DNA from: UBA6911 sp964481255
GTDB lineage: Bacteria; Acidobacteriota; UBA6911
Direction: 5' to 3'
DNA length: 27,024 nucleotides
Assembly (NCBI GenBank): GCA_964481255.1
Contig: CAYZTZ010000032.1
Coordinates: 1-27,024 of the forward strand
This document shows positions 15,696-23,038 of this stretch, piece after piece (position 1 is the stretch's first letter; every line of letters starts with the position of its first letter). The position numbers were made by a program, and so were the translations under genes. Under the pieces are notes generated by a model that had not been told where the DNA came from, ran no database searches, and saw only the letters and a program-made list of their open reading frames with translations.

Positions 15696-16364
15696 ATGCA
15701 GCCTCTAACCGCTCCGCTGCGATGGCTGGCCGTCCTGTTGTCGTCGGACGCAATTATAAGATCCGTGTCGCCGGGTTCCGAGACCTTCATCGGCTATCCG
15801 CCGCAGGACCTCGTGGATCAGCCGGTCACTCGAATCCTCGCCGACGATTCCGCCTTCGAGTTCCCGCACATGCTGGACGCGGCGAAGAAGTGGGGATACT
15901 GGGAGGGCGGCCTGGTGCATTTGAGCCGCGCCCGGGAATTTCTCGAAGCGCGCGGAAGCCTGACGCGTCTGGCCGGCCGCGACAATCAGGACTCCGCGTA
16001 TCTGCTGATTTCAAATCCGGACATGCCCGGCGGCGTGCGTCCGGAGCCTGATTCGGAGTTGGGCGAGGTATCCGCCCGTCTGCGGCGGTTCGCCCATGAT
16101 CTGAACAACCCTCTTGCCGTCGCGATGGGATTCGCGCAGCTCCTCGCCTTGAATGCGGCCTGTCCCCCTAAAATACGCGCCGATATCGATAGAGTCTGCT
16201 CGGAGCTCAAGAGGATCGCCGACACCGTCGAAAATCTGCGGAACTACGCGCTATTATTGGAGGAAAGGTCCGGCCCCAAAAGGACTTCCGGGGAAGCGGC
16301 AGGCTGCGGCGACGTGAACCCCGCGGCGGCACTATCCGGCGGCTCGGGCCTTGCGGATCCTTAG
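15696..16364 (+). CDS. PAS-HisKA protein lacking a histidine kinase ATPase domain
   Basis: 222 residues. Residues about 10-110 resemble a PAS sensor domain (SSDAIIRSVSPGSETFIGYPPQDLVDQPV). Residues 124-190 form a HisKA-like dimerisation helix pair with an H-box FAHDLNNPLAVAMGFAQLL at 132-150 and candidate phospho-accepting His 134. The protein then ends in a low-complexity Gly/Ala tail at 191-222, with no N, G1 or G2 boxes, so the HATPase_c domain is absent. ATG at 15696 follows a GGGGG-rich stretch; the frame is open back to 15561 but that part is not PAS-like. It could be a phosphotransfer protein, a dominant-negative partner of another kinase, or a truncated kinase gene. No response regulator is adjacent. 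Confidence 0.75.
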   Translation: MQPLTAPLRWLAVLLSSDAIIRSVSPGSETFIGYPPQDLVDQPVTRILADDSAFEFPHMLDAAKKWGYWEGGLVHLSRAREFLEARGSLTRLAGRDNQDSAYLLISNPDMPGGVRPEPDSELGEVSARLRRFAHDLNNPLAVAMGFAQLLALNAACPPKIRADIDRVCSELKRIADTVENLRNYALLLEERSGPKRTSGEAAGCGDVNPAAALSGGSGLADP

Positions 16365-16373
16365 GCGGGAATC

Positions 16374-18299
16374 CTAGTAATAAACGGCGGACGGCGACAG
16401 CTCCAACGCTCTTGAATTGATCCGAATCTTTCCCGACTTCTCCAGCTCCTCGGTGACTTTGCGCAGATATTCCTGGAAATACGATTCCTGATTCGCCTGC
16501 AGCAGACGTTCCCGAAGCTCCGCCTTTTCCTTCTGGAAAGCCTGTTCATCGAAAGCGGAGCGCGATAGGACCTGAAGGACGGCGAAATTATCGGGCAGCG
16601 GAACGGGATCGCTCACCGCGCCCGGGGCAAGGTCGAAAGCGGCCGAATTAAAGATCCTATCCATGCCGATATCGGGATCGGGCGTTTCGGAAATCTTGAA
16701 CGGCCGGCTCGTCTTGACCTTCAACCCCAGCGTCCCGGCGGCCTTCTCCAGGCTCCCCAGTCTGCGTGCCTCTTCGGAAAGCTTCCGGGCCAGCGCGCCC
16801 GCGAGCTCCTTGGCTTTGAACTCGATATAATCCTTTTCGACCTGAGGCCGCGCCTGCGCGAAGTCTCCGGGTTTCGCCATCTGAACCTCGATCAGCCTGG
16901 GGACGGCGTAGCCGGAGGGAAGCTCCACCACTTTGCCGAGGGAATGGATCTCCTTGAGCTGAAAAATCTGGTCCCTCATGGCGTCGGAAATGCCGGTCGC
17001 GGAGGAGGCGTCGTCGTTCTGAAACAACCCCGTCTCCTTGATTTCGGTTTCGACTCCGAGCTCCTTGGCGGCCGAAGCGAGATCCTTGCTTTTTTCGGCG
17101 AGACGCAGAGCCTCTTCCGCCTTCTGCCTGGATATCTCCCGGGCCTTTTTCATATGCAGTTGGAGCATCAGGTGGCTCCGGCTCGATTCGAACGTGGGGA
17201 TTTCATGACGCAACGCTTTGATGATATGGATGCCGTACTGGGTGCGGACGAGACCGGACAGTTCGCCGGGCTTCAGCGCGAAAGCGGCGTCCTCGAATTC
17301 CTTCACCATCTGGCCGCGCTTGAAAGATCCGATCGAACCGCCATCGACCGCCGACGCCGTGTCCTCGGAGTGCGCCCGCGCCAGGGCCGCGAAATCCTTC
17401 CCCGCCTGCGCTTCTTTCAGCACCGCTTCCGACCTGGCCCGCACCTCGGCTTCCTTGGAAGGGTCCGGGATTCGAAACAGTATGTGGGCCGCCTCCACCG
17501 TCTCCTCTTTTGGGTTGCGGTTCCATTCCTGCAGAATCTCCTGCTCGGTCACTTTTACGGTCGGAAGTATCGAAGTCTCGGGCACCACGAGATATTGGGC
17601 CCTTCGCCTTTCCTTGATTCGATAGGCGTCTTTATGCTGATCGAAATACGCCTTCAGATCTTCCTCGGAAGGCTTCACGGCGCCTTTGAAATCGTCCTTC
17701 CTCAGGACGGCGAAATCGACCTGCACCTGCTGCGTCGTTCGGGAGAATTCGTCGCGCAGCTCCTTCTCGGTCACGTGGAAGGAGTCCGTCAGTATCTGGC
17801 GCAGCTTGACCATAAGCTGGAGATAGCGGAGATCCTCCTCGAATTCATGGATGGAGATGTTGTTTGCGGCAAGCAGCGCCTTGTAACGCTCCAGCCCGAT
17901 GAACTTGTCCTGATCCTGCAGGGAGGGATGGCTTTCGACGGCCCTTCGGATCTCATCCGGAGTCGCTTCAACGCCGAAACGGGCGGCGATGATTTCGATG
18001 ATCTTCTTGGTCACCAATCCGTCCAACACCTGCTTGGGAACGCCGAGGGCTTTGATCGTTTCGGGATCCAGCTTATTTCTCCCCCGGTTGCTGTAGTTTT
18101 CCAATGTCCTTTGATACGCGCGGATGAAATCCTTCATCGCGATGGGCCGCCCGTCGACGGTGGCCGCGTAGGTCTCGGTCGTCACCCCCCCCACGTTGAC
18201 GCCGGGCACAAAGAATAGAAGCATGCCGAGGGCCAGACTGAAAATCACGAGCCATAAAATTATCTTCAGCCGCTTTTTGCGGCGCATCAGATCCAGCAT
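16374..18299 (-). CDS. ppiD: PpiD-like membrane-anchored peptidyl-prolyl cis-trans isomerase (SurA_N/parvulin)
   Basis: 641 residues (E. coli PpiD 623). Short basic N-terminus, one membrane helix at about 12-31, then a SurA_N-type chaperone region (about 44-200) starting with ATVDGRPIAMKDFIRAYQ. A parvulin (PPIC) domain follows at about 265-366, with AAHILFRIP, FAALARAHSEDTAS, GGSIGSFKRGQMVKEFEDAAF and YGIHIIKAL. A long C-terminal chaperone region (about 370-641) follows. ATG at 18299 has GGAGGGG ten bases upstream and places the anchor at the N-terminus; a longer upstream frame adds only non-conserved sequence. PpiD-type proteins assist folding of exported proteins at the periplasmic face of the inner membrane. 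It converges on the PAS-HisKA gene with a 9-bp gap. Confidence 0.9.
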   Translation of the reverse strand: MLDLMRRKKRLKIILWLVIFSLALGMLLFFVPGVNVGGVTTETYAATVDGRPIAMKDFIRAYQRTLENYSNRGRNKLDPETIKALGVPKQVLDGLVTKKIIEIIAARFGVEATPDEIRRAVESHPSLQDQDKFIGLERYKALLAANNISIHEFEEDLRYLQLMVKLRQILTDSFHVTEKELRDEFSRTTQQVQVDFAVLRKDDFKGAVKPSEEDLKAYFDQHKDAYRIKERRRAQYLVVPETSILPTVKVTEQEILQEWNRNPKEETVEAAHILFRIPDPSKEAEVRARSEAVLKEAQAGKDFAALARAHSEDTASAVDGGSIGSFKRGQMVKEFEDAAFALKPGELSGLVRTQYGIHIIKALRHEIPTFESSRSHLMLQLHMKKAREISRQKAEEALRLAEKSKDLASAAKELGVETEIKETGLFQNDDASSATGISDAMRDQIFQLKEIHSLGKVVELPSGYAVPRLIEVQMAKPGDFAQARPQVEKDYIEFKAKELAGALARKLSEEARRLGSLEKAAGTLGLKVKTSRPFKISETPDPDIGMDRIFNSAAFDLAPGAVSDPVPLPDNFAVLQVLSRSAFDEQAFQKEKAELRERLLQANQESYFQEYLRKVTEELEKSGKIRINSRALELSPSAVYY

Positions 18300-18651
18300 G
18301 GGAAAAAGTCCCCTCCGTTTCGAACCCTTGAAAAATTGAGTATAGCACAGCCTCTTCCATAAGGGATATCGCCCGTTTCGCTTTTGCTGCGTAAGGTTCC
18401 GCGCATCACAGGCAGGCAATCCAGGATTCGGGACGGAGGAACTCTGGAGAGGTTTGCGGCTGATATGATTGCTGCGGTCGCAGGCATCGGGCAAAGAGAA
18501 AGTACGCCCGCAGGCATACCCGCTCTTTAATCCCTTTTGTATGTTGAAGATGGATCGCCGGCCGGTAAAAGCGCGCAATATAACAGCGAACGCCGAATCC
18601 ATGGCCGCCCCGTGGGGCTATGGCGGCGATAAGTCCTTCATCTATTTCATT

Positions 18652-18679
18652 TTGCTATTTTTGCCCCCGATAATATAAT
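18652..18679 (+). promoter_or_regulatory. Probable sigma70-type promoter of the GGDEF-mre operon
   Basis: TTGCTA (18652-18657) and a perfect TATAAT (18674-18679) are 16 bp apart in a local AT-rich patch. This is the best promoter match in the window and points towards the diguanylate cyclase and mre genes. Start expected near 18686. Confidence 0.6.
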
Positions 18680-18680
18680 A

Positions 18681-18722
18681 AGAGGTCGCCGCATATCCGA
18701 TGAGAAAGGGGAGGGCACCTCT
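18681..18722 (+). repeat. Possible long-range stem at the start of the mre leader
   Basis: AGAGGT (18681-18686) is complementary to ACCTCT (18717-18722), closing a 30-nt loop right at the predicted transcript start. It might form a 5' stem, but six base pairs across 30 nt is weak evidence. Confidence 0.25.
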
Positions 18723-19024
18723 ATTTGTTTGAGCAAGTGCGGCTTATCATATGTGTTCTCACCGGGCTTTACATGGAGCTGCATCGGAGTTTCTTTTGGC
18801 GGGACTAGAGGCGCATCGGGCGAACATCTTCACCGGTGTCCGTATAGCACGTTCACCGCTATCATCGAACGGCGGGGACGAGGTTTGCATCCGGGGCATT
18901 TGCGGGTGCGGCTGTGATCTCCGTTTTGGGCAATAACGGCTCCGGCGCAGGGGGCCGACCTCAAGGTAGGGGTTCAGGCCCGAACCGCATCTGCAGCTTC
19001 CGGCCGCGCGATGGGCATGGGGGT

Positions 19025-20422
19025 ATGTTGGAAAGGGTTAAGATCGCGATCGTCCATAAAGAGCGGGTCCCGCAGTTTTTTCAGGACCCGGTTCCTCAAG
19101 AACTGCCATGGGAAATTGATTTTTTGGCGGAGGAAAAAATTCTCGGCGGCCCGATTGTACCGGATCGGGGATATCTGGCGATATTCTTCCCCGCGGATAG
19201 CGGGGCTGCGGACATCCAGCGCCATCTCGCAAATTTCTTCCCCGGGGCGGAGATGGTCGCTTATCGGAATTCCGGCGGGGCTTCTGCGGAGACCTTTTGC
19301 AGGGATGAAAGCGGGATAATGGTCGTTCATCTGCCCATGCCCGCCTATATGGCGCGGCATTTGCTGGAGAGCATCGGTCTGGCCAAGGCGCATCAAAGGG
19401 AGCTCGCCCTTGTGCAGAAGCGCACGGAGACCCTTGAGGACTTTTTTGAAGCTTTCATGAACGCCGTGGAATCCTCCTCGAGCGTCATGGATCGCAAGCT
19501 GGGCATGAGCGTGCTGATCAGCGGGATCCTCTCCCATATACAAGCCGAGGAATGCGTTATTTACCTGTACGGGAAGGGAGGCGCCGCGCTGCAGCGGAGC
19601 TATAGCACCGGGAACTTCAAGGACATGGATCTCTTTGAACGCAGCGCCAACGGGTCGATCCTCGAGAAGGTCCTCAGCACCGGCCTGCCCTACGTGAATA
19701 ACAACTATTGCTTTGAAATAAGGGCTCCCTTCGGCCTGCAGAGCGCGTTTATTCGTTCCGTCCTCTGTTATCCGCTCGAGTGCCGCGGACAAAGGATAGG
19801 GGTCCTCGAGCTGATCAATAAGGCCGGCGGGGCTTTCACCGCGGAGGATGAAGCCCGGATCGAAACGATGAGACGACCGCTGGCCGTCGCGATCCGAAAC
19901 CTCGAGATGTTCGAGGACTCGGAGCGTCTCACCATAACTGACGATCTGACCAAGCTTTACAACTACCGGTATCTCATGCAATATTTAGATGCCGAGGTTA
20001 AACGTTGCCTTCGCTACAAGAAGAAAGTGTCCCTGCTGTTCATCGATATCGATGGATTTAAAAGGATCAACGATACCTTCGGACATTTGGTCGGAAGTCA
20101 GGCGCTTGCGGAGATGGGGCAGGTATTCCGCAGGATAGTCCGCGAGTCCGATGTGGTCGCAAGATACGGTGGAGACGAGTTCGCGATTGTCCTGCCGGAA
20201 ACCCCCTTGAGCGGGGCGATGGTGATAGCGGAGCGGATCCGGAAAAAGGTGGAGGAGTGCGAGTTCATCGCCCACAATTTAAGCATACGCCTGACGGTGA
20301 GTCTCGGCGTGGCCAACTGTCCCAAGCATACGCTGACGGCCGAGGGATTGATTAAGAAGGCGGACGCGGCCATGTACCGCGCCAAGGAGCTTTCCAAGAA
20401 CAGCATCAAAGTCGCCGTTTAG
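19025..20422 (+). CDS. GAF-GGDEF diguanylate cyclase
   Basis: 465 residues from ATG at 19025; a GTG at 18914 would add a Gly/Arg-rich stretch that looks non-coding. An uncharacterised N-terminal part (1-125) is followed by a GAF-like domain (about 140-297, with CVIYLYGKGG and GVLELINKAGGAF) and a GGDEF domain from about 304 (TDDLTKLYNYRYL). The active site GGDEF is intact at 382-386, and the inhibitory I-site RxxD is present at 373-376, the usual five residues before it. The protein should make cyclic di-GMP with product inhibition, gated by an unknown GAF ligand. No membrane segment is seen. It ends 5 bp before mreB, so it is very likely co-transcribed with the rod-shape genes. Confidence 0.92.
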   Translation: MLERVKIAIVHKERVPQFFQDPVPQELPWEIDFLAEEKILGGPIVPDRGYLAIFFPADSGAADIQRHLANFFPGAEMVAYRNSGGASAETFCRDESGIMVVHLPMPAYMARHLLESIGLAKAHQRELALVQKRTETLEDFFEAFMNAVESSSSVMDRKLGMSVLISGILSHIQAEECVIYLYGKGGAALQRSYSTGNFKDMDLFERSANGSILEKVLSTGLPYVNNNYCFEIRAPFGLQSAFIRSVLCYPLECRGQRIGVLELINKAGGAFTAEDEARIETMRRPLAVAIRNLEMFEDSERLTITDDLTKLYNYRYLMQYLDAEVKRCLRYKKKVSLLFIDIDGFKRINDTFGHLVGSQALAEMGQVFRRIVRESDVVARYGGDEFAIVLPETPLSGAMVIAERIRKKVEECEFIAHNLSIRLTVSLGVANCPKHTLTAEGLIKKADAAMYRAKELSKNSIKVAV

Positions 20423-20427
20423 AAATC

Positions 20428-21453
20428 ATGAATTTAAGATCCTTGTTCGGTTTTTTCTCCAGCGATTTGGCCATTGATCTTGGCACGGCCAACACGCTTG
20501 TTTATGCCAAGGGGCGGGGCATCGTGGTCAACGAACCCTCGATTGTCGCGCTCGATAAAAACACCAAGAAGGTTCTCGCCGTGGGGCGCGAGGCGAAGGA
20601 GATGCTCGGGCGCACGCCGGCGGACATTATCGCCGTCAAGCCCATGAAGGACGGAGTGATTGCGGACTTCGACGTCACGGAAGTCATGCTCAGGTATTTC
20701 ATCAAGATGGCCCACAGCCGCAACCACCTCCTTAGTCCCCGCATTGTCATCGGCATACCTTCGGAAATAACCCAGGTTGAAAAGCGCGCGGTGCAGGAAT
20801 CGGCCCTCCGGGCCAAGGCCAGCGAAGTCTATCTCGTCGAACAGGCGATTGTGGCCGCCATCGGCGCGGGCATGCCCATCACGGAAGCCTGCGGCAATAT
20901 GATCGTCGACATCGGGGGCGGCACGACGGACATCGCGGTCATTTCCCTGTCCGGAATCGTATACAGCCGCTCCGTCCGCGTAGCGGGCAACGAGATGGAC
21001 GACGCCATCATCCAGTACATCAAGCGCAAGCACAACCTGCTCATCGGCGAGCGCACCGCCGAGACCATCAAGATGCAGTTGGGATCCGCCGCGCCCCTGG
21101 ACCGGCCGATGACCATGGAGATCAAGGGGCGCAACCTGATCGAAGGCGTCCCCAAGACCGTTACGGTCACCGATGAGGAAATCCGCGAGGCTCTGAGCGA
21201 CAGCGTGTCCATTATCATCAACGCGATCAAAGTCGCCCTGGAACGAACGCCCCCCGAGTTGTCCGCGGATATAATGGACCGGGGCATCGTCCTGACGGGC
21301 GGCGGGGCTCTTTTGAAGCGCTTCGACAAGAGGTTGGCCTCCGAGACGGGGCTCCCCGTATTCGTCGCCGAGGATCCTCTCTCGTCGGTGGTTCTGGGGA
21401 CGAGTAAGATGCTGACCGATCTGAATCTGTTCCGGAGAATCTGTGTCCAGTGA
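20428..21453 (+). CDS. mreB: Rod shape-determining actin-like protein MreB
   Basis: 341 residues, typical for MreB. Actin-fold nucleotide motifs: phosphate-1 IDLGTANTL at 16-24, phosphate-2 IVDIGGGTTDIAV, and the adenosine motif IVLTGGGALLKRFD. It forms membrane-bound filaments that guide the elongasome. The N-terminal MNLRSLFGFFSSD is amphipathic, as in membrane-binding MreB. The ATG lies 5 bp after the GGDEF gene and lacks a clear ribosome binding site, suggesting translational coupling. It overlaps mreC by 11 bp. Confidence 0.98.
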   Translation: MNLRSLFGFFSSDLAIDLGTANTLVYAKGRGIVVNEPSIVALDKNTKKVLAVGREAKEMLGRTPADIIAVKPMKDGVIADFDVTEVMLRYFIKMAHSRNHLLSPRIVIGIPSEITQVEKRAVQESALRAKASEVYLVEQAIVAAIGAGMPITEACGNMIVDIGGGTTDIAVISLSGIVYSRSVRVAGNEMDDAIIQYIKRKHNLLIGERTAETIKMQLGSAAPLDRPMTMEIKGRNLIEGVPKTVTVTDEEIREALSDSVSIIINAIKVALERTPPELSADIMDRGIVLTGGGALLKRFDKRLASETGLPVFVAEDPLSSVVLGTSKMLTDLNLFRRICVQ

Positions 21454-22276
21454 CCTGTCCACAAGAACGACCAGGGAACGGGCTCTTGCCGTAACGATCC
21501 CCCTTCTCCTGTTGCAGCTGGTCCTTCTCTCTCTGCAGATAGAGGGATCCTCGGGGACCTTGCTGTTCAAGACCTGGGTCCTGGCGGTCCAGGCCCCGAT
21601 TGCAGCCGTCACCTCGGGGATAACGGACGGCGTGAGCTATGTGTGGAACGGTTACATCTGGATGGTGGGAGCGCGTGCCGAGAATGAGCGCTTGAAGGAA
21701 ACCGTGCGGCACCTCTCCCTGCTGAACGATTCCTACGAGCAAATCCGGCAGGAGAACCAGAGACTGCGCCGGCTCGTCGCCCTGAGAGACGATGCCCCCC
21801 ATCGGAGCCTGGGCGCCCGCGTTATCGCCCGCACGCCGAGTTTTCTGTCCAACGTGATCTATATCAACCGGGGGGCGGAGGACGGGATTTCCGTCGACGC
21901 GCCGGTCGTCGCGGGCGAAGGGATTGTGGGGCGAACCGTACTCGTCTCCCGGCACCAGTCCCAGGTGCAGTTGATCACCAATCCGGACGCGTCGGTCGGA
22001 GTCATGCTCGATCGTTCGCGCACGCCGGGGATCCTGAAAGGGACGGGGGATTTTCTGCTGGATCTCGATTACATCAACAATACGGAACCGGTCGCCGTGG
22101 GCGATCTTGTTCTGAGTTCAGGCCTCGACGGCATATTCCCCAAAGGGCTCCGCGTCGGGAAAGTCGTCCGGTCCGACAAGGGGAAGGGAGTCTTCCGATC
22201 CATCAAGGTCGAGCCTTTCGCGGATATGGTCCGCCTGGAAGAAGTCTCGGTGCTCTTGAAACCGACGGACTCCTGA
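21443..22276 (+). CDS. mreC: Rod shape-determining protein MreC
   Basis: 277 residues. Signal-anchor helix at about 13-34, a coiled coil at about 77-115 (ARAENERLKETVRHL...), then the beta-rich periplasmic domain with ARVIARTP, INRGAEDGISVDAPVV and the C-terminal GLRVGKV and MVRLEEVSVLL. GTG at 21443 is the start, with GGAG five bases upstream, inside the end of mreB. MreC links MreB filaments to PBP2 in the periplasm. Confidence 0.96.
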   Translation: MSSDLSTRTTRERALAVTIPLLLLQLVLLSLQIEGSSGTLLFKTWVLAVQAPIAAVTSGITDGVSYVWNGYIWMVGARAENERLKETVRHLSLLNDSYEQIRQENQRLRRLVALRDDAPHRSLGARVIARTPSFLSNVIYINRGAEDGISVDAPVVAGEGIVGRTVLVSRHQSQVQLITNPDASVGVMLDRSRTPGILKGTGDFLLDLDYINNTEPVAVGDLVLSSGLDGIFPKGLRVGKVVRSDKGKGVFRSIKVEPFADMVRLEEVSVLLKPTDS

Positions 22277-22278
22277 GC

Positions 22279-22307
22279 CTCTCGAGCGCCTCGAAGGCGC
22301 GGGAGAG
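22279..22307 (+). repeat. Stem-loop between mreC and mreD
   Basis: CTCTC-ga-GCGCCT-cga-AGGCGC-g-GGAGAG can fold into an 11-bp stem with a small internal bulge, directly after the mreC stop. With no T-run it is not a typical terminator; it could protect or separate operon mRNA segments. Confidence 0.45.
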
Positions 22308-22343
22308 AGCGACATCCCCGGCTGACAGGGGATTGCGGATGCT

Positions 22344-22832
22344 ATGAAATACCTGTTTCTGGCATTGTCGTCCTTTCTTGCCATCGTCGCCCAGATGATC
22401 ATGGGCAGCAATTTTTTCCTGTTTAACTTTCTGGACCTGTCTCTGATCCTGGTCGCCTATTGGGCTATCTATAGAAGCCGCGTGCAGGCCCTTTTCGTCG
22501 GATCGCTGACGGGGCTCCTTCTGGACGCGGCCATGGGCTGGCCGCTGGGCTATAACGGATTCGGCAAAACAGTGGCCGCCTATGTGATCGGCCAGTGCTG
22601 GAAGCGCTTCAACACGCTGGAGCAACCCTGGGTGCGCTTCTCAATCCTGGCCGTCTCTTCCTGCATGGGTTCCCTCAGTGTTTTTGTATTGTTCTGGCTG
22701 ATGCAGAGGACGGCCGGCGCTATCTTCCTGGGCGCTTCTTTCCTGCAGGCGCTTCTGACGGCCGGAATAGGAGTCCTGTTTTTCGCGGGGCTGGAGAGCT
22801 ACAGGAGAACGCAGGCCGATAAGGCGCATTAG
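22344..22832 (+). CDS. mreD: Rod shape-determining membrane protein MreD
   Basis: 162 residues, hydrophobic throughout with about five membrane helices, which is the MreD size and layout. Visible features: an N-terminal helix, NFFLFNFLDLSLILVAYW, then GSLTGLLLDAAMGWPLGYNGFGKTVAAYVIG, the conserved glycine-rich MreD region. It lies 67 bp after mreC, with a hairpin between. It forms a membrane complex with MreC in lateral wall growth. Confidence 0.93.
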   Translation: MKYLFLALSSFLAIVAQMIMGSNFFLFNFLDLSLILVAYWAIYRSRVQALFVGSLTGLLLDAAMGWPLGYNGFGKTVAAYVIGQCWKRFNTLEQPWVRFSILAVSSCMGSLSVFVLFWLMQRTAGAIFLGASFLQALLTAGIGVLFFAGLESYRRTQADKAH

Positions 22833-22907
22833 CAGGATCCAGGGGATCCAAAGGCTCCGCGGCGAGCGCCGGAGGCGGCTCGGTTCGAGGAAATGGCGGA
22901 TAGCAAG

Positions 22908-22930
22908 GCCGGTCCGCGGGATCGACCGGC
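22908..22930 (+). repeat. Stem-loop in the mreD-mrdA spacer
   Basis: GCCGGTC (22908-22914) pairs perfectly with GACCGGC (22924-22930), leaving a 9-nt loop. It lies within the 206-bp spacer before mrdA. No T-run; possible operon-internal RNA structure. Confidence 0.35.
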
Positions 22931-23038
22931 GCCTCGGCGCGGCGTGCTTTCAGGTTCCGGAGCATGGTGTTGCGGTTGGAGGCTGGCAACTTATCGGGCG
23001 CCGCGGCGCATTCCCGGGCGCAATGGGGTGGTTGAAAA

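Larger units (their letters stand above)
18300..19024. other. 725-bp divergent spacer between ppiD and the mre operon
   Basis: No convincing gene. A -10-like TATACT on the minus strand (18339-18344) lies about 40 bp before ppiD. A GCCGCC/GGCGGC inverted repeat lies at 18604-18609 and 18622-18627. A clear plus-strand promoter follows at 18652-18679. A 61-codon frame at 18751-18936 ends in a Cys/Gly-rich stretch but has no ribosome binding site and no recognisable homology. The rest of the plus-strand leader from about 18686 is non-coding by eye. Confidence 0.55.

Noticed and set aside
18751..18936. 61-codon frame with a Cys/Gly-rich end in the mre leader
   Set aside because: No ribosome binding site and no family resemblance; kept only as a note in the spacer entry.
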